The notes beneath the pieces are model-generated. The model was not told the DNA's origin, did no database searches, and was given only the letters and a program-made list of their open reading frames with translations. Below, in pieces: positions 57,811 through 64,000 of a stretch of DNA of 64,000 bases (its first letter is position 1; each line of letters begins with the position of its first letter). Where the stretch lies: assembly GCA_020634815.1 (NCBI GenBank), contig JACKBA010000027.1:24774-88773 (forward strand), given 5' to 3'. Made by a program: the position numbers and the translations under genes. The stretch comes from Caldilineaceae bacterium. GTDB lineage: Bacteria; Chloroflexota; Anaerolineae; Caldilineales; Caldilineaceae.

Positions 57811-57944
57811 CGTTTGAAAATTGCAATCTTGACGCAGAGACGCAAAGGCTCAGAGAAAAACACAGAGAAAAGACCTGCTTCGTTGTCGTGTATCCCCTGC
57901 GAACCTCTACATCTCTGCGTCAAATCCGGTAATTTCCAAACGGC
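57809..57944. repeat. MITE-like inverted-repeat element, copy 2
   Basis: Ends TCCGTTTGAAAA and the complement of CCGTTTGGAAA; inner arms TTGACGCAGAGACGCA and its near complement. The core (CCTGCTTCGTTGTCGTG) is the reverse complement of the core of the copy at 1570-1702. Confidence 0.7.
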
Positions 57945-57986
57945 CACTCAGAGATGGGGACGGGTCGCGTTACAGTGACCGGCTAC

Positions 57987-58409
57987 TCAGGCGAACGTGT
58001 TCGAGCGCAACACGCCCAGGGCCTGCCGGAAGGTGTCGCGCAATTCTTGGGGTTTCCCTTTTTCGACAAACGCCCAGGCGCCGGCAGCCAACGCTCGCTC
58101 ACGCACTTCGGGTCGATTATGGATGCTGAGAATGATGACCATGCATCGTGGTTGGAGATCGATGCACCGCCGCGCCGCAGCAATACCATCGATGCCCGGC
58201 ATTTCCACGTCCATGATGACAAGGTCGGGGCCAAGTGAGCGGGCAAGCGCCTCGGCTTCAGCACCGTTACCGGCTTCGCCGACGACGGTGTTGTCCGCTT
58301 CGAGTTGAAGGAGCATGCGCAATCCGACGCGCACATTCGGTTGATCATCGACCAAGAGGACAGTAAAATCTTTTCGGTTACGTTGGCAAACAGCCGTCTG
58401 GGCTATCAT
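57987..58409 (-). CDS. Stand-alone response-regulator receiver protein
   Basis: 140 aa: TVLLVDDQPNVRVGLRMLLQ (acidic pair), the phospho-acceptor Asp in DLVIMDVEMPGIDG, and the Lys in AFVEKGKPQEL. The protein ends straight after the receiver (RSNTFA) with no output domain. It is divergent from the NarL-type regulator at 58695. Stand-alone receivers act by protein contact or as phosphate sinks. It may be served by the histidine kinase at 59423. Confidence 0.88.
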   Translation of the reverse strand: MIAQTAVCQRNRKDFTVLLVDDQPNVRVGLRMLLQLEADNTVVGEAGNGAEAEALARSLGPDLVIMDVEMPGIDGIAAARRCIDLQPRCMVIILSIHNRPEVRERALAAGAWAFVEKGKPQELRDTFRQALGVLRSNTFA

Positions 58410-58694
58410 AAGGTAGTCAATGCTTTGGATGGATCGCCGTTAGCGCACCGGCACTCCAAGAAAGTGATGATGTACTCTAAAAGATAGTCTGAAGACTCAA
58501 GAAAATACATCCTGCTTAGGAAGGATGCCAGCTCCGTCCATAGTATGAACAGGCGGGATTGTTACGACACGAACATGACAGCTACTTGTAAGGAATGTGG
58601 GCTGCAACGTTAGCCGACGTTGTGGTATTGTAGACGAGGCGTGAAGTTACCGCAGGAATACCGTATTGTGACCATTGCAGGAACGGAATCCCTC

Positions 58695-59345
58695 ATGTCC
58701 ATTCGAGTTCTCATTGTCGACGATCATGCAGTTGTGCGCCAAGGGTTACGGATCTTTCTCGATATGGAGCCAGACTTCGTCATTGTGGGCGAAGCGGCCG
58801 ATGGCGCGGCTGCCGTACAGTTGGCCCGCCAACTACGCCCCGATGTGGTGTTGATGGATCTGCTGCTGCCCGTCATGGATGGCGTCACAGCTACCGGCCA
58901 CATCCGCCGCGAATTGCCCGATACCGAAGTGATCGCCCTGACCAGTGTTCTGGAGAACAATTCAGTCTTTCGTGCGATCCAGGCAGGGGCGATCGGCTAC
59001 CTGCTCAAGGATACCGAAGCACCGCGCCTGCGCGAGGCAATCAAAGCCGCAGCCGATGGCAAGGTGCAACTGTCGCCGGAAGCGGCAACCGTACTGCTGC
59101 GTGAGGTTCGCACCCCATCCAGTTCGGAACACCTGACCGAGCGCGAAACTGAAGTGCTGCAACTCCTGGCTGACGGCCGGTCGAACAAAGAAATTGCTCG
59201 CCAATTGCAGATCGCTGAGACCACGGTGAAAAGCCACGTGAAAAGCATCATGCAAAAGCTGGACGTCGCCAGCCGCACACAGGCGGCCCTCTACGCCGTA
59301 CGCGCTGGCAAGGTGCTGTCACGCCGTGCCGATTTCGCTACATAA
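58695..59345 (+). CDS. NarL/FixJ-family response regulator
   Basis: 216 aa from the ATG at 58695 (MSIRVLIVDDHAVVRQGLRI). The phosphorylated Asp is in DVVLMDLLLPVMDG, the conserved Lys in GYLLKDTEA. A C-terminal LuxR-type helix-turn-helix is clear: LTERETEVLQLLADGRSNKE, IAETTVKSHVKSIMQKL. The histidine kinase gene follows 77 bp later on the same strand, making a typical pair. Upstream frame is open to 58620 but has no better start. Confidence 0.92.
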   Translation: MSIRVLIVDDHAVVRQGLRIFLDMEPDFVIVGEAADGAAAVQLARQLRPDVVLMDLLLPVMDGVTATGHIRRELPDTEVIALTSVLENNSVFRAIQAGAIGYLLKDTEAPRLREAIKAAADGKVQLSPEAATVLLREVRTPSSSEHLTERETEVLQLLADGRSNKEIARQLQIAETTVKSHVKSIMQKLDVASRTQAALYAVRAGKVLSRRADFAT

Positions 59346-59422
59346 ACGACGACCGGCACCCCCAGGTGCCATTTGATTGCACTCGCTGCGCTGTTTGTAT
59401 TGTTGCCAACCGAGGGTGATTC

Positions 59423-61738
59423 ATGCACAACTCCCCGTCTCGCACCGCGTTGCTCTACGCGCTGCTCTTTGGGCTCCTGGCTGGCTTCTGGGTTACTTTT
59501 ACCCACATGGGGCCTCCCGTCTTCATGGTCATTGACGCCCACAATGTCCACCACGATGCGCCGGCTGACGCCGCTTTTGCCGCTCTGACCACTGTGCTGC
59601 TCTTCTTCCTCATGCGCTATCACTTTGCGCGTCAGGCCGAAGCCCATGAAGCACTCCGCCGTTCCCATGAAGATCTGGAGCAACGCGTCCAGCAGCGAAC
59701 GCAGGCGCTGAACGACGAGCGTGAAAAGTTGCTCGGTATCCTTGACGCCATGCCTGACGGCGTTTGCATCATCAACCCGAAACACGAGATCGAGTACGCC
59801 AACCCCACGATGTTGGAGCAGTGGGGCCCCATCGACGATCGCAAGTGCTACAGCTATTTCATGGGGCGCAGCGAACCGTGCGAACAATGCCGCAAACCGG
59901 AGATTCTCGCCGGAGCTGTTGTGCGTTGGGAACGAACCTCGTCCGATGGTCAGCGCGCCTTCGAATTGGTCGGAACGTCCATTCGTGGCGTGGAAGGTGA
60001 GAACGCAACACTCCAGATTGTCCGCGACGTGACGGAACGGCAAAGCGCTGCCCGTGAGCAAGCCCGATTGCTGGAACAGATCGACGAAGAGCGGCACCTG
60101 CTGCAAGCGGTCGTCGAGAACACGCCGGCCTCCATTGCCCTCTTTGACGGCGTACACCAGCGGGTTCGGTGGGCAAATCGCCGCTACCATCAAACCCTCG
60201 ACGAGCCAATGCGTTCCGGCGAGATATCCGGGCTTACCGTCGCTGATCTTTATCCGGACAATATGCGTGAAGAGATGGTACACATTTTCCAGCAGGTGCT
60301 GGATAGTGGGCGCGCCTATGTCAATCCGGAGCTTCGTTGTCAACGTCCAGGGTCCGACGGTACCTATTGGAACTGGTCGTTGTTGCCCCTCCCAGTCGAT
60401 CCTGCCAGCGTACCGGATCTATTGCTCGTGGCGCATGACATTACCGATCAGGTCATGGCCCGCAAGCGTATCGAGGAGATGAGCGCTGAGGCCGAACATC
60501 GTGCCGACGAACTGCATCGCGCACACACCGAAATGAGCCACCAGGCACGTGAACTGGCGACCCTACTCGATATTTCCCACAATGTTGCCTCCACATTGCT
60601 CTCCCAGCCCTTGCTTGACGTCGTCCTGGATCAGATCAAGGTTGTGATAGACTACGGTGCCGCCACAGTCTATACGGTGGAAGGTGATGGCATCACCGCT
60701 GTTGCCTATCGTGGCCCGTTGCCCGAAGTTGAAGTGCTTGGCTTCCATATCCCCATGGCGCATGCGCCAGGTTTCAAGGAGTTACTCCAGCAACGAATTC
60801 CTGTCATCGTTGACGATATCTATGGAGACGCACCCTTCGAACGCACGCTCATGGCCGCCGCCAACGCCCATTTTTCCCACACGCTTGCGGGTACACGATC
60901 CTGGCTCGGTATCCCATTGACCGTCAAGGATCGTGTGATCGGCATGCTGCGCCTCGATCATCCCGAAGCGAATTATTTCACCGTACGTGCCGCGCAACTG
61001 GCACTTGCCATCGCCAACCAGGCCGCTGTGGCCATGGAGAACGCGCGCCTCTACGAAGAAGCGCGCAAGGTTGCGACCCTGGAAGAACGCCAGCGGATGG
61101 CGCGCGAACTGCACGATTCGGTCTCGCAGGCGCTCTACGGCATTGCGCTGGGCACCCATGCCGCGCGCGAACAACTCGAACGCGCTCCCCAGAAGCTAAG
61201 CGGCACGCTCGAATATATCCTCAATATGTCAGCCACCGCCGTCGCAGAAATGCGCGCGCTGGTCTTCGAACTACGTCCTGAATCGCTCGAGCAGGAAGGT
61301 CTCGTCGCCGCGTTGACCCGGCAAGCGGATGCCGTGAGCGCTCGCGCTGGCGTGACGATGGACCTGGCACTCTGCGAAGAGCCCAATGTGTCGCTAGATG
61401 TCAAGGAAGCGCTGTATCGCATTGCCCAGGAGTCGCTGCATAACATCGTCAAACATGCATACGCGCAGTCGGTCTCCGTCTCGTTGTGTACCGAGGGCAA
61501 TCGGGTTGTGCTGGTTGTGGCCGATGATGGCCGCGGTTTCGACCCCGACGGCCGTTTTCCCGGTCATCTCGGGCTGCGCACGATGCACGAACGTGCGGTC
61601 CGCCTGGGCGGCACGCTGGAGATCGCCAGCCGGGACGGGGGTGGCTCCAAGGTGCGTGCCATCATCCCCGCCAGCCCGCCGCCGGCCGGCCAGAATGGCA
61701 GGGTTCACGACGGCGAGTTGGCTGCGCTCGCCGCTTAA
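59423..61738 (+). CDS. PAS-PAS-GAF sensor histidine kinase (HisKA_3 type)
   Basis: 771 aa. Two N-terminal membrane helices (LLYALLFGLLAGFWVTF; FAALTTVLLFFLMRY) with a short external His-containing loop (DAHNVHHDAP), then a coiled coil. The first PAS (about 95-205) carries KCYSYFMGRSEPCEQCRKPE with a CxxC, the second PAS covers about 225-345, and a GAF domain covers about 385-545. The HisKA_3 dimerisation helix is RMARELHDSVSQALYGIALG with the phospho-His near 563. HATPase motifs are EALYRIAQESLHNIVKHA, VADDGRGFD and GHLGLRTMHERA. It is the partner of the NarL-type regulator. The signal is unknown; the Cys-rich PAS could sense redox state or metal, given the copper genes nearby. Confidence 0.92.
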   Translation: MHNSPSRTALLYALLFGLLAGFWVTFTHMGPPVFMVIDAHNVHHDAPADAAFAALTTVLLFFLMRYHFARQAEAHEALRRSHEDLEQRVQQRTQALNDEREKLLGILDAMPDGVCIINPKHEIEYANPTMLEQWGPIDDRKCYSYFMGRSEPCEQCRKPEILAGAVVRWERTSSDGQRAFELVGTSIRGVEGENATLQIVRDVTERQSAAREQARLLEQIDEERHLLQAVVENTPASIALFDGVHQRVRWANRRYHQTLDEPMRSGEISGLTVADLYPDNMREEMVHIFQQVLDSGRAYVNPELRCQRPGSDGTYWNWSLLPLPVDPASVPDLLLVAHDITDQVMARKRIEEMSAEAEHRADELHRAHTEMSHQARELATLLDISHNVASTLLSQPLLDVVLDQIKVVIDYGAATVYTVEGDGITAVAYRGPLPEVEVLGFHIPMAHAPGFKELLQQRIPVIVDDIYGDAPFERTLMAAANAHFSHTLAGTRSWLGIPLTVKDRVIGMLRLDHPEANYFTVRAAQLALAIANQAAVAMENARLYEEARKVATLEERQRMARELHDSVSQALYGIALGTHAAREQLERAPQKLSGTLEYILNMSATAVAEMRALVFELRPESLEQEGLVAALTRQADAVSARAGVTMDLALCEEPNVSLDVKEALYRIAQESLHNIVKHAYAQSVSVSLCTEGNRVVLVVADDGRGFDPDGRFPGHLGLRTMHERAVRLGGTLEIASRDGGGSKVRAIIPASPPPAGQNGRVHDGELAALAA

Positions 61739-61856
61739 TGCGTGCCGCCGATGGGCTCACTTCTCGCCAGGCGGCTGGTTTGGTGTATGCTTGTCCGTCG
61801 ATAGATAACAAATATCGCCCGGCTCGGTGCCGGCAACCTGACGGGAGAGCAGCCAA

Positions 61857-62720
61857 ATGGACCCACGCGAGCGCCAGAGCCTGGCCGATAGAATGAACCA
61901 GTTGAGCTGGTATCACACCGTCGACCTCGGCGATGGCCTGCGCACGCCCGGCGCCTACGACCATAACCCCTATCTGGGCGCGTACGGGCTGCCCAAGGAC
62001 CTGACCGGCTGCACGGCCCTCGACATCGGTGCCGCCAGCGGCTACTTCACCTTCGAGTTGGAAGGGCGCGGCGCGCAGGTCACCTCCACCGAACTGCCGC
62101 AATGGAAGGCGCATGATTTCGGCCCGCAGTATGCGTCGGAGATGACCGACGACGGCGCGCAGCAGTACCTGCACGACCCGTACGCGTTCGCCCACGAAGC
62201 ACGCGGCTCGCACGCCCGGCGCAAGATGATCAACATCTATGACATCAACCCCGATACGGTGGGCCGCTTCGATCTCGTCTTCTGCGGCAGCGTGTTGCTG
62301 CACCTGACCGACCCGGCCCGCGCGCTCATGCGCATCCAGTCGGTCACGCAGCAGGTCGCCGTCATCGCCACGGTCGTCTATCCGCTGGCGACGCCGGAAC
62401 CGCTGGCGCGCTACATGGGCGAGCCGGGCGGCTTCACCTGGTGGTACCCCAACCGCGCCGCGTTCGAGGCCATGGTGCGCAGCGCAGGCTTTGCCGGCTG
62501 GGAATGGTTCTCCGAATTCCGCCTGGACTATGCCGACGGCCAGCCCGGCCCCTACCACGGCGTCATCCGCGCCTGGAACACGCCGCAGCGCCCCGCGCTG
62601 CTCGATGACAGCGATCAGCCGCCCACCAACCTGGTCAAGGAAAAGGTCACACTCTCCGCCGGCGGTGCAGGCTGGCTCGACCCCTACAAAGAAAAAGTGC
62701 GCGGGCTTCTCGGGCGCTGA
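61857..62720 (+). CDS. SAM-dependent methyltransferase, CmoB/DUF1698-like
   Basis: 287 aa. SAM-binding motif I is CTALDIGAASGYFTFELEGRG; the acidic residue after beta-2 is in VTSTELPQW; later motifs are RFDLVFCGSVLLHLTDPARAL. The start (MNQLSWYHTVDLGDGLRTPG) is shared with the CmoB-like group, which modifies tRNA wobble uridine from carboxy-SAM; many relatives are unassigned small-molecule methyltransferases. It stands alone between the kinase and dehydrogenase genes. Confidence 0.82.
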   Translation: MDPRERQSLADRMNQLSWYHTVDLGDGLRTPGAYDHNPYLGAYGLPKDLTGCTALDIGAASGYFTFELEGRGAQVTSTELPQWKAHDFGPQYASEMTDDGAQQYLHDPYAFAHEARGSHARRKMINIYDINPDTVGRFDLVFCGSVLLHLTDPARALMRIQSVTQQVAVIATVVYPLATPEPLARYMGEPGGFTWWYPNRAAFEAMVRSAGFAGWEWFSEFRLDYADGQPGPYHGVIRAWNTPQRPALLDDSDQPPTNLVKEKVTLSAGGAGWLDPYKEKVRGLLGR

Positions 62721-62940
62721 CCCTCGGCCCGCAAACCTGCAAGCTCGACCCGTCGCTTGGCAGTGCGTGCCTTGTTGACACCGGCCGCGCCCCGGCGCAA
62801 TAAAAGACGCTTTGGTCTGGCGCCGTCCTCTGGTATCATTGCCAAACGATTCGGCCCTCGGCAGAAGCTGCCGACGCCGTTCCCTGGCACACAGGGAGAC
62901 CACCCTCTACTGATCTCAGCAACGGATGGAAGCTCGATCT

Positions 62941-64000
62941 ATGCGCACGCATGCACACGTTGTGATCGTCGGCGCCGGCATTGCCGGTTGCAGCGCGGCC
63001 TATCACCTCGCGCAACTCGGCTGGAAGGATATCCTCGTCGTCGACAAGGGTCCGCTCTTCGAGACCGGCGGCTCGACCAGCCACGCACCCGGCCTCATCT
63101 TTCAGACCAACTACTCCAAGATGATGACGGAGTTCGCCAAATACACGGTAAAGACGCTCGAACCATTGCGCTATCAGGGTGAACAGTGTCTCTACCAGGT
63201 GGGCGGCATCGAGGTCGCCTACACGCCGGAGCGATGGGAGGAACTCAAGCGCAAGCAAGGCGTAGCCATGAGCTACGGGCTGGAGAGCCACCTGCTCACG
63301 CCGCAGGAGGTGAAGGCCAGGATTCCCATCATCGACGAGCGTGTCATCCGCGGCGGCTACTACGTGCCCACTGACAGCGACGTGCGCGGCTGGTACTGCG
63401 CGGCCGCGCTGGCCGAGCTGGCCACGGCGCAGGGCGTGGAGTTTGCAGGCAACGTCACGGTGCAGGATCTGCCGGTGCAGAATGGCCGCGTGCGCCGCGT
63501 CGTCACCGACCAGGGCGCCATCGAATGTGAGCACGTGCTGCTCTGCACCAACGTGTGGGCCTCCGTGCTGGCCGACAAGGTGGGCATCCGCTTCCCGCTG
63601 CTGGGCGTCGAACACCAGTACGCCATCACCGAGCCGCTGCCCGAGCTGGCCGCCGACAAGGAGCGTTTCGTGACGCATCCGATCCTGCGCCACCAGGATT
63701 TCTCGCTCTACTACCGCCAGTTCTACGATAGCTATGGCATCGGCAACTATCGCCACAAATCCATGCTCTTCGACGGCGACTATGTGGGCGCGCGGGCCGA
63801 GCGCGAATTCACGCCCGAGGACTGGGAGATCTGCCAGCGGGCGAGCGAGGAACTGCTGCCGCCCATCAAGGGCAAGGGCTATATTCGCCAGTTCAATGGC
63901 TACATGGCCTTCAGCAACGACCTCTACCCCCTCATCGGGCAGACGCTCGTGCGCGGGCTGTGGGCGGCGCTGGGCGTCTGGGTGACGCATTCGGGCGGCG
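62941..64000 (+). CDS. FAD-dependent dimethylglycine/sarcosine dehydrogenase-like protein; C-terminus outside window
   Basis: 353 codons are seen and the frame is open at the right edge. The start ATG at 62941 is followed by the dinucleotide-binding fold HVVIVGAGIAGCSAAYHLAQ and VVDKGPLFETGGSTSHAPGL, which is the DMGDH/sarcosine dehydrogenase signature including the His next to FAD. GGIEVAYTPERWEELKR and YVPTDSDVRGWYCAAALAEL follow, as in this family. Full-length members usually have a C-terminal GcvT-like folate domain, which would lie beyond the window. It fits with the MttB/GcvT/oxidase genes at 23.5-27.9 kb in stepwise demethylation of glycine betaine. Confidence 0.87.
   Translation, partial: MRTHAHVVIVGAGIAGCSAAYHLAQLGWKDILVVDKGPLFETGGSTSHAPGLIFQTNYSKMMTEFAKYTVKTLEPLRYQGEQCLYQVGGIEVAYTPERWEELKRKQGVAMSYGLESHLLTPQEVKARIPIIDERVIRGGYYVPTDSDVRGWYCAAALAELATAQGVEFAGNVTVQDLPVQNGRVRRVVTDQGAIECEHVLLCTNVWASVLADKVGIRFPLLGVEHQYAITEPLPELAADKERFVTHPILRHQDFSLYYRQFYDSYGIGNYRHKSMLFDGDYVGARAEREFTPEDWEICQRASEELLPPIKGKGYIRQFNGYMAFSNDLYPLIGQTLVRGLWAALGVWVTHSGG

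Larger units (their letters stand above)
57256..57986. other. 731-bp intergenic region upstream of the multicopper oxidase
   Basis: Holds the oxidase promoter region (no clear boxes), a fibronectin-III gene remnant (57642-57810) and a MITE-like element (57809-57944). No intact gene. Confidence 0.6.

Overview
This 64 kb window is GC-rich, densely coded DNA that looks like a free-living member of the Chloroflexota (Caldilinea/Anaerolineae-like). That guess rests on gene content only: dipeptide-type ABC importers, a URO-D protein, MttB-family methyltransferases, large multicopper oxidases, AAA+nuclease genes and many dispersed palindromic repeats. No rRNA or tRNA was recognised that could confirm it.

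Layout. 1-1486: 5' part of a membrane-anchored clostripain-type (C11) protease, minus strand, running off the window. 2105-3685: MerA/dihydrolipoamide-dehydrogenase-like flavoprotein. 3689-16463: a probable sialic-acid (or related sugar-acid) locus: FadR/GntR repressor with a near-perfect operator, family-5 solute-binding lipoprotein, URO-D protein, two permeases, LamG-PKD-sialidase, Gfo/Idh dehydrogenase, RraA-like protein, two DapA/NanA-family aldolases (the second strongly NanA-like) and an aldo/keto reductase. Several of these genes are joined by ATGA overlaps. 16744-22013: SulP transporter, second aldo/keto reductase, four-helix-bundle protein, and a low-complexity protein of unknown function. 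22.5-23.3 kb: a tandem array built on 14-bp palindromes and a local duplication. 23540-27933: MttB, GcvT-like and sarcosine-oxidase-like genes, probably for demethylating betaine-type compounds. A dimethylglycine/sarcosine dehydrogenase-like gene at the right edge fits the same theme.

27934-44841 is an accessory region of defence character. It holds a two-gene unit (a 1677-aa AAA ATPase plus a HEPN protein with a degenerate P-loop). Beyond an orphan solute-binding-protein gene lies a second cluster: two BrxC/BrxD-type (DUF2791) ATPases, an unknown helical protein, an AAA ATPase-nuclease, a broken VapBC pair, a small zinc-ribbon protein and a frame-disrupted Lhr-like helicase. The second cluster is bracketed by an intact solute-binding-protein 3' end and a decayed copy of the same 3' end.

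45286-57255 is a copper locus: membrane-YHS protein, PCu(A)C-like lipoprotein, Cys-rich DeoR-type regulator, a CopA ATPase with an extra membrane segment and a 366-aa tail, and a 1905-aa secreted multicopper oxidase. 57987-61738 holds a lone receiver, a NarL-type regulator and a PAS-GAF histidine kinase, followed by a CmoB-like methyltransferase.

At least six families of short inverted-repeat elements occupy most intergenic gaps, and two such insertions lie inside reading frames.
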